Notes: generated by a model not told the origin, from the sequence alone. Shown: positions 25,981 through 34,401, numbered from the stretch's first letter. The stretch: DNA of 64,000 nt from Anaerozeibacter quisquiliarum (GCA_051162045.1 JBISDI010000019.1); one strand, 5' to 3'. Numbers and translations are program-made.

Positions 25981-26050
25981 CGTATTTACACCTCTGTCTA
26001 CGCATCCACGAGTACACACACTTGACGCAATATAAGGATAGTTCAATACC

Positions 26051-26079
26051 AGTGTACAACATCCGGCCCGATTCGTCAA
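26051..26079 (-). promoter_or_regulatory. Sigma-A promoter of the His/Cys-repeat gene
   Basis: On the minus strand TTGACG (complement of 26074-26079), 17 bases, TACACT (complement of 26051-26056). It lies about 70 bases before the ATG. Confidence 0.6.
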
Positions 26080-26183
26080 TAAGCTTTGGACGCGCAGGGA
26101 TTGGATATTGTTTCAGAAAGTGCACAAGAATGGAAGCTTTTTGGTAAAAAAATCAAGAAAAGCGCCACACTTCCCACTTCCGA

Positions 26184-26211
26184 TTGAATTTGCGCCGTGA
26201 TGTGATATAAT
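26184..26211 (+). promoter_or_regulatory. Sigma-A promoter of the CapA-like gene
   Basis: TTGAAT (26184-26189), 16 bases, TATAAT (26206-26211); 86 bases before the GTG start. Confidence 0.75.
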
Positions 26212-26297
26212 AAGGGCGTCGGCCCCCCGTATCCATACTCACGCGCGGCAGGCCTGCGCCGGATGCGCGTGACTCCGGCTCCGAAGGAGGAATTACT

Positions 26298-27725
26298 GTG
26301 GCATCATTCAACTGGCGCGGCCTCCTTGCGCGTTCCGGCCGCCGGCGCGGGCGGGGCGCGCAGCCGCCGCGCTGGGTGCGGCTGGCGATTTCCGCCGGGG
26401 TGCTGGCGCTCCTGATCCTGAGCGTCGTGCTGATCGCGCGCGGTTGCGCCCGCAAGGACCCGGTGTCGCCGCCCGCAAATGACGCCGTGCCCGCTTCCGC
26501 GCCGGCCGTCCAGCCCGAAGGCGGTGATTCCGCCATGCCCGATGAACCCGAGCCGGACGCGCCCGATCCGGGTGAAGCCGATCCGGGCGCACAGGAAGCG
26601 GATGAACCCGAGGTCAACCTGGACGCCGATTTAAACGCTCCGCCCGCGCCCACCGCGAGCGCCGGCAACCGCGCGATCACCATCCGCGCGATCGGCGACA
26701 TCGTGGCGCACGTGCCCATCCTGAAAGCGGCCTATGTGCGCGAGAGCAAGACCTACGATTTTTCGCCGATGCTTGAATTAATCGCCGATTCGATGGGCGC
26801 GGCCGACTACACCGTGATCAACGTGGACGGCCCGATGCCCGGCCGGAAATTCATCAACGGCTACAAGGGCTATCCGCAGTTTAACACGCCGCCGTTTTTG
26901 CTGGACGCGCTCCGGGACGCCGGGGTGGACATGCTGACGCTGGCCAACAACCACGCGCTGGACACCTACTTCGACGGACTCAAGGCCACGATCGACAATG
27001 TGGAAAAGGCGGGGCTCGACCACATCGGCACCTACCGCACGCAGGAGGAGTACGACACGCCCTTCGTCAAGGAGATCGGCGGAATCAAGGTGGGGTTCCT
27101 CAACTGCGCCACCGCCACCAACGGTATGGCCAAGAAGTCCGACCCGCTGGCCAGCCAGTTCGGGCTGCGCATGGTCAGCAATTCCAACGCCGCCAATGAC
27201 ATCGCGGCGCTGCGCGCCGCCGGAGCCGAGGCGGTGGTGGTGTTCATGCACTGGGGCGAGGAGTACCTGCGCGAGGTGCCGTCGAAGCTCAAGAAGATGG
27301 CCAAGAACCTGGTCGCCGCGGGTGCGGACGTGGTCGTGGGCGGTCATCAGCACGTGGTGCTGCCCAGCGAGTGGCTGGAGGTCAAGGGCGCGGACGGCTC
27401 GCAGCGGCGGGGGCTGGTGCTCTACAGCATGGGCAACTTCCTATCCGATCAGCGCGCGCGCTACCGCGATTCAGGCATCATCTTCGAGTTCACGCTCCGC
27501 GATAACCCGCAAACCGGCCGCGTGGAGCCCGACGCCCCGCGCTACGTGCCGGTGTACGTGCACAGAATCGAGCGCGGGGACGGCTACGACTACCGCGTTC
27601 TGGCCTGCGGCAGGGCGATCCGCAACACGCCCAAGGACGTGGACGCGGCCGCGCTCAAGCGCATCAAGCAGGTGTGGAACGAGCAGAAAGAGATCATAGG
27701 CGTAGCCGAACCGCTGGAGCGGTGA
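26298..27725 (+). CDS. CapA-family (poly-gamma-glutamate synthesis type) metallophosphatase-like protein
   Basis: 475 residues. A basic N-terminus and one membrane helix (about 35-52) are followed by a Pro/Asp/Glu-rich linker and the CapA domain: 'ITIRAIGDIVAHVP', 'YTVINVDGPM', 'LTLANNHALD', 'VVVFMHWGEEY', 'VVGGHQHVVLP' and 'YSMGNFLSDQ', all typical of the PGA_cap/metallophosphoesterase fold. No capB or capC is nearby, so it is probably one of the many stand-alone surface CapA proteins. The GTG start is supported by AAGGAGG 7 bases upstream. Confidence 0.88.
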   Translation: MASFNWRGLLARSGRRRGRGAQPPRWVRLAISAGVLALLILSVVLIARGCARKDPVSPPANDAVPASAPAVQPEGGDSAMPDEPEPDAPDPGEADPGAQEADEPEVNLDADLNAPPAPTASAGNRAITIRAIGDIVAHVPILKAAYVRESKTYDFSPMLELIADSMGAADYTVINVDGPMPGRKFINGYKGYPQFNTPPFLLDALRDAGVDMLTLANNHALDTYFDGLKATIDNVEKAGLDHIGTYRTQEEYDTPFVKEIGGIKVGFLNCATATNGMAKKSDPLASQFGLRMVSNSNAANDIAALRAAGAEAVVVFMHWGEEYLREVPSKLKKMAKNLVAAGADVVVGGHQHVVLPSEWLEVKGADGSQRRGLVLYSMGNFLSDQRARYRDSGIIFEFTLRDNPQTGRVEPDAPRYVPVYVHRIERGDGYDYRVLACGRAIRNTPKDVDAAALKRIKQVWNEQKEIIGVAEPLER

Positions 27726-27788
27726 AATGTGCGCGCGGCATGACGCCGCGGGCGGCCGCATAAGCTTGCACCACAGGGAGGTGGGCGC

Positions 27789-28019
27789 GTGACGGTCGTT
27801 CGGGAAAATGAACCGCTGAGCGCGCTCTCGGCGCGCCTCGGGGTGCCCGGCTGCATGCTGCTCAGGGCCAACCGGCTGTACAGCCCGGCCTGGCTGCTGC
27901 CCGGCCGCGAGATCGAAGTGCCGGACGGCGACTTCTGTTTCCGAGACGGCTTTCCCTGCCCGGTGGGCGCGCTTCATCGCCCTGCCGCAACACCAACGGA
28001 GGATGAGTTGACCGATTGA
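27789..28019 (+). CDS. Small LysM-domain protein
   Basis: 76 residues. The N-terminal 45 residues fit a LysM fold ('VVRENEPLSALSARLGVPGCMLLRANRL', 'LLPGREIEVP'). It has no signal peptide, unlike most LysM wall proteins. GTG 27789 follows GGGAGGTG. The stop overlaps the proposed mutY start by 4 bases. Confidence 0.7.
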   Translation: MTVVRENEPLSALSARLGVPGCMLLRANRLYSPAWLLPGREIEVPDGDFCFRDGFPCPVGALHRPAATPTEDELTD

Positions 28020-29101
28020 CGAAGCGCTCAGAGGCCATGCGTCGGGGCATCCTTACCTGGCATGACCAAAATGCGCGCGACCTGCCTTGGCGCGGGGCGC
28101 GCGACCCGTATTTGATCTGGGTCAGCGAGATCATGCTGCAGCAGACCCGCGCCGAGACCGTGATCCCCTATTACCGCGCGTTTCTCGAAGCATTCCCGGA
28201 CGTATTTGCGCTCGCCGGGGCCGATCAGTCCGCCGTGCTCAAGCGGTGGGAGGGCCTCGGCTATTATTCGCGCGCGCGCAGTCTGCACAAGGCCGCGCAG
28301 CTGGTGGCGGAGCAGCTCCACGGGGAATTCCCGCGTTCTGTTGCGGGATTGCGCGCGCTGCCGGGCGTCGGCGAGTACACGGCGGGGGCGATTGCCTCGA
28401 TGGCCTACGGCCTGCCGGAACCGGCGATCGACGGCAACCAGGTGCGCGTACTGTCGCGGCTGTTCGACATCCGGGAGCTGGTCACGAAACCCGACGCCAA
28501 ACGGCGGCTGCGCGAGGCGGCGCAACAGCTGATCGACCGCGCGCGGCCGGGCGATTTCAATCAGGCGCTGATGGGGCTGGGCGCGCTGGTCTGCCTGCCG
28601 CGCAACCCCGCCTGCGAGCGCTGCCCGGTTGAGGCATACTGCGCCGCGCGCGCGGCGGGCGTCCAGCGGCAGTTGCCCCTGCGGCCCGAGCCCGTGCGCA
28701 AGAGGATCGAGCGGCGCGCGGTGGCGCTGGTCGTTTGCGGGGGCGAGGTGCTGGTGCGCCGCCGCCCGGAAGACGCTCTGCTGGGCGGGCTGTACGAATT
28801 CCCCAATTTCCTGGACGCCCGGAGCGACGCGGCGGTGCGCGAGGCGCTGGCCGAGTGGGGCGTAACTGCGCGCGGGCACCGGCCGCTTGAATCGGTGGAA
28901 CACGTATTCACCCACCTCGTCTGGCGTATGACCGGGCACGCCTACCGGTGCGACCGGTGCGACCGGTGCGACCGGTGCGGACCGTGCGAACCGACCGGAG
29001 TCGTGTTTGTGGATGCGGAGGCGCTGCGCGCGCTGCCCATGCCCACCGCGATGCAGAAATACCGCGAGGCGGCGCTCCGGTTGCTGGAAGGTGACCTATG
29101 A
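28016..29101 (+). CDS. mutY: A/G-specific adenine DNA glycosylase
   Basis: 361 residues. It removes adenine mispaired with 8-oxoguanine. 'LPWRGARDPYLIWVSEIMLQQTRAETV' and 'LPGVGEYTAGAIASMAYG' (helix-hairpin-helix with catalytic Asp in 'AIDGNQVRV') are diagnostic. The iron-sulfur cluster cysteines are intact in 'CLPRNPACERCPVEAYC' (C-x6-C-x2-C-x5-C). The C-terminal NUDIX-like 8-oxoG recognition domain is interrupted by a Cys-Asp-Arg tandem tract coded by a 9-bp repeat. The start is either TTG 28016 (GGAGG 12 bases upstream) or ATG 28037. It overlaps the next gene by 4 bases. Confidence 0.93.
   Translation: MTKRSEAMRRGILTWHDQNARDLPWRGARDPYLIWVSEIMLQQTRAETVIPYYRAFLEAFPDVFALAGADQSAVLKRWEGLGYYSRARSLHKAAQLVAEQLHGEFPRSVAGLRALPGVGEYTAGAIASMAYGLPEPAIDGNQVRVLSRLFDIRELVTKPDAKRRLREAAQQLIDRARPGDFNQALMGLGALVCLPRNPACERCPVEAYCAARAAGVQRQLPLRPEPVRKRIERRAVALVVCGGEVLVRRRPEDALLGGLYEFPNFLDARSDAAVREALAEWGVTARGHRPLESVEHVFTHLVWRMTGHAYRCDRCDRCDRCGPCEPTGVVFVDAEALRALPMPTAMQKYREAALRLLEGDL
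28944..28988 (+). repeat. 9-bp tandem repeat inside mutY
   Basis: Four exact copies of ACCGGTGCG (28944-28979) and one degenerate copy, coding for repeated Cys-Asp-Arg. The unit is a multiple of three, so copy number can change without breaking the frame. Confidence 0.9.
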
Positions 29102-30711
29102 AGGTTAGGCTGGTGGCGCTCAACGCGCACTACATGCACACGAATCTGGCGCTGCGCCAGATGCTGGCCGCGCTGCCGGAACATGAGGGCGCGGAGCTGT
29201 TCGAGGCCCACATCAACCTGCCCTTCCGCGAGCTGCTCGAGTGCGTCGCGGAAGGCGCGCCCGACGCGATCGGCTTTTCTACCTATATATGGAATGCGCC
29301 GCTCATCTGGCGGCTGTGCCGGGCGCTCAAGCTGGCGCTGCCGGGCGCATTTCTGTTCGCCGGCGGGCCCGAGGTATGCGAGGCGCGCGAGACGATGGAG
29401 GCGCACCCGGAACTCGACGGAGTGCTTTCGGGGGAGGGCGAGGCCGCGCTCGCGCAGCTGATCGCGGCGCTGTCCGGCGGTTTGCTCGCGGACGTGCCGG
29501 GGCTTTGCCGTCGGTCGGGCGGTGCGATCGTCGAAAACCCACCGCCTCAGCCGTTACAGACCGAAGTCTGGCCCGACGCCTGGGCGGGCGGGCTCGCGGG
29601 GCTCGAGGGGCGCATCTTGTATACGGAGACCTCGCGCGGCTGCCCCTACCGCTGCGCCTACTGCCTGTCGGGCGGATCGGGCGGCGTGCGTGCGCTGAGC
29701 GCGCGGGAGGCGGTGCGGCGGCTGACGCGCATGGCCGAAAACGGCGCGCGGCTTATCAAGCTGGTCGATCGCACGTTCAACTTCGACCGGGCGCGCGCGG
29801 CCGAGATATGGCGCGGCCTGATCGAGCACAGCGAAAAAAGCGGCCTCAAGCCGACGTATCATTTTGAAATCGGCGCGCACCTGCTGGACGAGGCCGCGTT
29901 CGAGGTGCTGGCCCGCGCGCCCGAGGGCCTGTTTCAGTTCGAGGCCGGCATCCAGTCGAGCGATGACGGCGTGCTGCGCGCGGTCGGTCGCGCCGTGCCG
30001 TTCGAGGCGCTGCGCTTAAAGCTCATGCGGCTCAAGGCGCTGGGCAGGGCGCACCTGCACGTGGACCTGATCGCCGGGCTGCCGGGGGAGACTACCCAGA
30101 CGTTTGCGCGCTCGTTTGACGACGCGTTCGGGGTAGGCGCGGACATGCTGCAGCTGGGTTTTTTGAAGCTGCTGCCCGGCAGCGCGCTGCGCCGGGATGC
30201 CGAGGCGCTCGGCATCCGCTACGAGCCCGACCCGCCCTACGAGGTGCTCTCGACGCCGGGCCTGGGCTTTTTCGAGCTGTGCTTTTTGAAGGATGTGGAG
30301 CGCGCGCTCGACTGGTATCACAACAGCGGGCGCTACGTGCATGCGCTGCGCTGGCTGCTGACCGCGCGAGCGCCGTTCGAGCTGTTTGCGCAGATTGCGC
30401 GCTCGCTGCGCGCGCGGGGCGCGTTCGACCGGGCGCAAGGCGAACAAGCGCGCGCGACGCTGCTGCTCGAGCTCTATGATGCGCCCGAGCTGCGCGAGCT
30501 GATGACGCATGACCTGCTGCTGGCCGGCAGGCGCCGCGACCTGCCCGCCGCGCTTTGCTACGAAGAAGACGGGCCCCTGCGCGCCCTGCTGCGCGAGCGC
30601 TTCCGTCCCGTGCGCGGCCAAAGCGCCCGCCGCTACGCGTTCGACGTGGAGACGTTCGCAATGGGCGGCGCGCTTGAGCGGCGCGAGACGGTGGTCGTTT
30701 ACACGCCGTAG
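29098..30711 (+). CDS. B12-binding-domain radical SAM protein (DUF4080 type)
   Basis: 537 residues. An N-terminal cobalamin-binding-like Rossmann domain (about 1-140, 'MKVRLVALNAHYMHTNLALR', 'AIGFSTYIWN') precedes a radical SAM domain with the cluster motif 'CPYRCAYC' near residue 182. A C-terminal DUF4080-like domain follows ('WYHNSGRYVHALRWLL'). The substrate is unknown. ATGA overlap with mutY; it closes the CapA-LysM-mutY run. Confidence 0.85.
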   Translation: MKVRLVALNAHYMHTNLALRQMLAALPEHEGAELFEAHINLPFRELLECVAEGAPDAIGFSTYIWNAPLIWRLCRALKLALPGAFLFAGGPEVCEARETMEAHPELDGVLSGEGEAALAQLIAALSGGLLADVPGLCRRSGGAIVENPPPQPLQTEVWPDAWAGGLAGLEGRILYTETSRGCPYRCAYCLSGGSGGVRALSAREAVRRLTRMAENGARLIKLVDRTFNFDRARAAEIWRGLIEHSEKSGLKPTYHFEIGAHLLDEAAFEVLARAPEGLFQFEAGIQSSDDGVLRAVGRAVPFEALRLKLMRLKALGRAHLHVDLIAGLPGETTQTFARSFDDAFGVGADMLQLGFLKLLPGSALRRDAEALGIRYEPDPPYEVLSTPGLGFFELCFLKDVERALDWYHNSGRYVHALRWLLTARAPFELFAQIARSLRARGAFDRAQGEQARATLLLELYDAPELRELMTHDLLLAGRRRDLPAALCYEEDGPLRALLRERFRPVRGQSARRYAFDVETFAMGGALERRETVVVYTP

Positions 30712-30777
30712 GGGCGACCTGCGGCCGCAACCGATTGCGAAAAGAAAAACACTTGAAACGAGAATTATCAAAAACAC

Positions 30778-30806
30778 TTGCAATAAGAGCGCAGATGTGC
30801 TATGGT
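30778..30806 (+). promoter_or_regulatory. Promoter of the small peptide unit
   Basis: TTGCAA (30778-30783), 17 bases, TATGGT (30801-30806). It lies about 77 bases before the ATG of a 30-residue ORF. Confidence 0.6.
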
Positions 30807-30882
30807 CATGGCGACGGGAAGGCTGGCTGCACGTTTTGTGAATCACCCGCTGGATAGCAATTTAAAGGCGGAGTGGCGCCTG

Positions 30883-30975
30883 ATGACGACCTTCGAGCGG
30901 ATCGTGGTTGTACTGACGGTCATCGGATTGCTGCTTGGCCGGCATAACGGCAATGAGCACGATGAACGATGGTAA
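30883..30975 (+). CDS. 30-residue hydrophobic peptide, candidate type I toxin
   Basis: Starts 'MTTFERIVVVLTVIGLLLG', one short membrane helix, then a polar tail ending in Trp. The 'MTTFE' start and single helix resemble small holin-like toxins of Firmicute type I toxin-antitoxin loci. AAGGCGGAG lies about 10 bases before the ATG. The unit has its own promoter and a strong terminator, giving a transcript of about 205 bases. A possible minus-strand -10 (TATAGT, complement of about 31065-31071) downstream could start an antisense RNA; this is weak. It could also be a small regulatory RNA with a chance ORF. Confidence 0.5.
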   Translation: MTTFERIVVVLTVIGLLLGRHNGNEHDERW

Positions 30976-30982
30976 ATGAGTT

Positions 30983-31016
30983 GCCGTGTAGCTTCCGTCT
31001 ACACGGCGATTTTTTT
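30983..31016 (+). terminator. Intrinsic terminator of the peptide unit
   Basis: A 9-bp perfect stem (GCCGTGTAG and CTACACGGC, 30983-30991 and 30999-31007), loop CTTCCGT, then GATTTTTTT. Confidence 0.88.
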
Positions 31017-31160
31017 GATGAACCAGCGGACGCGGACCCAACAAACGGGCGATGTCGCCTTGCTGTAACTATACTAGGACGTCGAACGGAATTCATATCA
31101 AACGCACTGTAAACGCAATAAAAAGCCAAGTAAGAGCAAAACTGAATTTGGATTTACTGG

Positions 31161-31185
31161 TTCGCAATATCACTTCAATTGCGAA
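31161..31185. repeat. Left copy of a 23-bp inverted repeat (itself palindromic)
   Basis: TTCGCAAT, 9-base spacer, ATTGCGAA. Bases 31161-31183 are the exact reverse complement of 33877-33899, including the spacer. The pair encloses both repeat arrays and the integrase. Confidence 0.8.
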
Positions 31186-31374
31186 ATAACAGTGAGCATA
31201 GTTGTTCATTGCCATTATATGCTAATCCCAGGCGGCTGTCAAGCATTTCCAATCGTGTTCTTGCGGAAAAATGAATGAATTTCGAAGATGATTACAGAAG
31301 TGTGACCGCTTGATGAAAACCAGGGGTAGTGGGGGTATCCAATCACTGCTGCTATCGGTAGGGGGCGTTTACGG

Positions 31375-32040
31375 GCCCCCAGTCCCCTCTTTGGAGTGCG
31401 CGGGCGACGGGGCGCAGACCTGATGGCAGGGCAAAAGCGGATACGAAGGCCCGGGTTACGCCCTGCGGGGGTTACCACCCCGCCTTCGGGCACCCCTCCT
31501 GGGAGGGTAATAAATAGGTAGCCATTCCCCTCCCAGGAGGGGTGGCGCGGAGCGACGGGGTGGTGAACCTGATGGCAGAACGCGCAAAAGCAGGTGCAAA
31601 GGCCTTGGGTTACGCCCTGCGGGGGTTACCACCCCGCCTTCGGGCACCCCTCCTGGGAGGGGAATAGATAGGTAGCCATTCCCCTCCCAGGAGGGGTGGC
31701 GCGGAGCGACGGGGTGGTAAACCTGATGGCAGAACGCGCAAAAGCAGGTGCGAAGGCCTTGGGTTACGCCCTGCGGGGGTTACCACCCCGCCTGCGGGCA
31801 CCCCTCCAGGGAGGGGAATAGATAGGTAGCCATTCCCCTCCCAGGAGGGGTGGCGCGGAGCGACGGGGTGGTAAACCTGATGGCAGGACGCGCAAAAGCA
31901 GGTGCGAAGGCCTTGGGGTTACGCCCTGCGGGGGCACCACCCCGCCTGCGGGCACCCCTCCTGGGAGGGGAATGGAGAGGGTTACGCCCGCGGGGGTTAC
32001 CACCCCGCCTGCGGGCACCCCTCCTGGGAGGGGAATAGAT
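31375..32040 (+). repeat. Tandem array A of GC-rich palindromic (MITE-like) units
   Basis: Units of 154 bases begin at 31523, 31677 and 31831 (spacing exactly 154). A degenerate unit precedes them (31375-31510) and a solo right half follows (about 31980-32040). Each unit has a left arm starting ATTCCCCTCCCAGGAGGGG and a right arm that is nearly its reverse complement, separated by about 60 bases. The units carry no gene; open frames across them are artefacts of the repeat. Confidence 0.9.
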
Positions 32041-32102
32041 GGGGAATAAGAAGAGGGAGCGGCGGGAAAACCATTTAACGGGAGTTGTCGGCATTGGCGG
32101 GA

Positions 32103-32130
32103 ATAAGCCGTCAAATGAGCCGTCAAAAGA
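32103..32130 (+). repeat. Possible recombinase-site repeats (left)
   Basis: Two tandem copies of AGCCGTCAAA (starting 32106 and 32118) just before the integrase. The 13-base ATAAGCCGTCAAA (32103-32115) recurs at 33809-33821 beyond array B. It is a candidate att or arm-binding site for the adjacent recombinase. Confidence 0.4.
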
Positions 32131-32144
32131 AAGGGAGCATTTTT

Positions 32145-33251
32145 ATGGCGAAGCGAGGAGAAAACATCTATCTGCGCAAGGATGGGCGCTATGAGGGGAG
32201 GTACATCAAGGGGCGCAAAAGCGACGGGCGGCCCATATTCGGATCCATCTACGCCAGGCGGTACGCCGAGGTGAAGTGCAGGCTTACGAAGATCAAGTCG
32301 AGCCTGTACGGCGAACGAACGGCGCTTAAGGTTTACGGCAGCGGAGCCGTGGGCGACTTTCTGGAATTCCATCTGGAGGAACACATTCGTCCGACGGTAA
32401 AGCCGGGCACTTACGCAAACTACCGGCGCAATCTCACCCATCACATCCTCCCGCTGCTGGGAGACGTACCCATGGACAGGCTGACGTCGGGGCAAATCCA
32501 GGAGGCGGTCGAATTATGGCAAAAACGCCTCGCGGCGAGCACGCTGCGGGGTGTTTTCCGCATGCTCAAGGCGATGCTGTCCGCGGCGGCGGAGCGGGGG
32601 CTGCTTACGCACAACCCCTGTCAAAGCATCCGACTGCCCAAGGGAAAGACACGCCCGCCCCGGGTGCTGACCGTGAGCGAGCAAAAGCGGCTGGAAGAGG
32701 CGGTTCGGCATTCGGGCAATTGCGAATATCTGCTGTGTTTGTACACCGGGCTGCGCGTGGGCGAGCTGTGCGCGCTGCGCTGGGCGGATGTCGATTTTGC
32801 GGGGAGGATGCTGCGCGTCCGCCACGCGGCGCAGCGGATTCATGCCAAGCGGGCGGGCAGGAAGACCGCGCTGGTGATGGCGACGCCCAAGTCGGAATCC
32901 TCCCAGCGGGACATTCCGCTGCCCGATTTCCTTATGAAGATGCTGAAGGCGCTCAAAGCAGAATCGGGCGACTGCGCCTTTGTATTCAAAAGCGCGGCGG
33001 GCGAAATGCGCGACCCGCGCACCATGCAGCAGCAATTGGGCCGCATCTGCAAGGCGTCGGGGCTGCAAGGCGTGCACATGCACACCCTGCGCCACAGCTT
33101 CGCCACGCGCTGCCTGGAAAAGGGCATCCGCGTGGAGGTGCTCTCCGCGCTGCTGGGCCATTCCTCGCCGCAAATTACGCTGAAATACTACGCCCATTGC
33201 ACTCCGGAAGCCAAGCGCCACAGCATGGCGCTGCTGACGCGGAGCGCGTGA
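32145..33251 (+). CDS. Tyrosine recombinase (phage-type integrase)
   Basis: 368 residues. An N-terminal AP2-like DNA-binding segment ('MAKRGENIYLRKDGRYEGRY'), a SAM-like core-binding domain ('KPGTYANYRRNLTHHILPLL') and the catalytic domain with Arg in 'TGLRVGELCALRW', Lys in 'TPKSESSQRDIPL', 'HTLRHSFATRC', His in 'LGHSS' and the Tyr nucleophile in 'TLKYYAHC'. All active-site residues are present. ATG 32145 has AAGGGAG 7 bases upstream. No excisionase, replication or cargo gene accompanies it; repeats start 8 bases after the stop. Confidence 0.92.
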   Translation: MAKRGENIYLRKDGRYEGRYIKGRKSDGRPIFGSIYARRYAEVKCRLTKIKSSLYGERTALKVYGSGAVGDFLEFHLEEHIRPTVKPGTYANYRRNLTHHILPLLGDVPMDRLTSGQIQEAVELWQKRLAASTLRGVFRMLKAMLSAAAERGLLTHNPCQSIRLPKGKTRPPRVLTVSEQKRLEEAVRHSGNCEYLLCLYTGLRVGELCALRWADVDFAGRMLRVRHAAQRIHAKRAGRKTALVMATPKSESSQRDIPLPDFLMKMLKALKAESGDCAFVFKSAAGEMRDPRTMQQQLGRICKASGLQGVHMHTLRHSFATRCLEKGIRVEVLSALLGHSSPQITLKYYAHCTPEAKRHSMALLTRSA

Positions 33252-33255
33252 GGGT

Positions 33256-33780
33256 AGCCATTCCCCTCCCAGGAGGGGTGGCGCGGAGCGACGGGGTGGT
33301 GAACCTGATGGTAGGACGCGCAAAAGCAGGTGCGAAGGCCCGGGTTACGCCCTGCGGGGGCTACCACCCCGCCTGCGAGCACCCCTCCTGGGAGGGGAAT
33401 AGGAAGGTAGCCATTCCCCTCCCCGGAGGGGTGGCGCGAAGCGACGGGGTGGTGAACCTGATGGCAGGACGCGCAAAAGCAGGTGCGAAGGCCTTGGGTT
33501 ACGCCCTGCGGGGGCTACCACCCCGCCTGCGGGCACCCCTCCAGGGAGGGGAACGGGAGGTGGCCATTCCCCTCCCAGGAGGGGTGGCGCGGAGCGACGG
33601 GGTGGTGAACCTGATGGCAGGGCTCGAAGAAGCAGGTGCGAAGGCCTTGGGGATACGGCCCTGCGGGGGCCACCACCCCGCCTGCGGGCACCCCTCCAGG
33701 GAGGGGAATGGGAGTAGGTTACGCCCTGCGGGGGTTACCACCCCGCCTGCGGGCACCCCTCCAGGGAGGGGAATGGGTTA
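33256..33780 (+). repeat. Tandem array B of GC-rich palindromic units
   Basis: Full units begin at 33259, 33412 and 33564 (spacing 153 and 152) in the same orientation as array A, and a solo right half ends near 33780. The first unit starts 8 bases after the integrase stop. Confidence 0.9.
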
Positions 33781-33808
33781 GGGCCTCCGGAGCTACGATT
33801 TTAGAAGG

Positions 33809-33823
33809 ATAAGCCGTCAAAAA
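33809..33823 (+). repeat. Possible recombinase-site repeat (right)
   Basis: ATAAGCCGTCAAAAA; its first 13 bases equal 32103-32115. Together the copies bracket the integrase and array B. Confidence 0.4.
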
Positions 33824-33876
33824 TGGTCACCGCGCTTCTTGAAAACTGCATACCGCCTGGGCTTTTGACCTACGCG

Positions 33877-33899
33877 CGCAATTGAAGTGATATTGCGAA
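33877..33899. repeat. Right copy of the 23-bp inverted repeat
   Basis: Exact reverse complement of 31161-31183. It also lies 27 bases before the marR start, where a MarR operator would be expected, and its arms (CGCAAT...ATTGCG) form a palindrome. Confidence 0.8.
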
Positions 33900-33925
33900 A
33901 GCGCGGTTGGGCGGGGGATGGGGGG

Positions 33926-34366
33926 ATGACGGTGGTTGACACGGAGCGGTTGGTTCGCGAAGTGATCGACTTGACGCCGCTCTTGAAGCGGCACATCCTC
34001 AGACCCATGGAGACCGCGGGGCACTCGCGCGTCGCGCCCAACCAGCTGAGCATCCTTTCCTCGCTCATGGAAAACGGGCCGCAGAGCATGGCCCGGCTGG
34101 GCCGGCAGATTTGCGTCTGCCGCCAGCAGATGACCGGGCTGATCGACGAACTGATCCGCAAGGGGCTCGTCGAGCGAAGTCGGGGCGAAATGGACCGGCG
34201 CACGGTGACGATCGAGCTGACAGACCAAGGTCGGGAAATGGTGCTGGAACAGGAACGGGAAATGATGCGAGCGCTGTACCCCATCTTCGACCGCTACAGC
34301 GAGGAACGTAAGGCGGGGCTGATTGAGACGGCCAGGACCATGCGCGACATCATCGCGCACGGCTGA
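33926..34366 (+). CDS. MarR-family transcriptional regulator
   Basis: 146 residues. The winged helix is recognisable: 'PNQLSILSSLMENGPQSMARLGRQICVCRQQMTGLIDELIRKGLVER' with the wing 'GEMDRRTVTIELTDQGREMV'. The dimer helices flank it. A GGGGG run abuts ATG 33926, a weak ribosome site. MarR proteins usually control an adjacent exporter or enzyme; none is intact here. The palindrome at 33877-33899 is a natural candidate operator. Confidence 0.85.
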   Translation: MTVVDTERLVREVIDLTPLLKRHILRPMETAGHSRVAPNQLSILSSLMENGPQSMARLGRQICVCRQQMTGLIDELIRKGLVERSRGEMDRRTVTIELTDQGREMVLEQEREMMRALYPIFDRYSEERKAGLIETARTMRDIIAHG

Positions 34367-34401
34367 GATATGGGCGATGTAAGAAACGGAGGTGAAGGCG
34401 G

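Noticed and set aside
24070..26025. A 651-codon open frame antisense to the His/Cys-repeat gene
   Set aside because: It is low-complexity Arg/Gly/Val-rich sequence produced by the repeats on the other strand.
31456..32060. Short open frames across the palindromic repeats
   Set aside because: The same peptide (GGVVTPAGRNP type) recurs because the DNA repeats; there are no ribosome sites.
31375..33780. CRISPR-like array
   Set aside because: The regular spacing is about 154 bases and the whole unit is conserved, including the centre. There are no short direct repeats with unique spacers and no cas genes.
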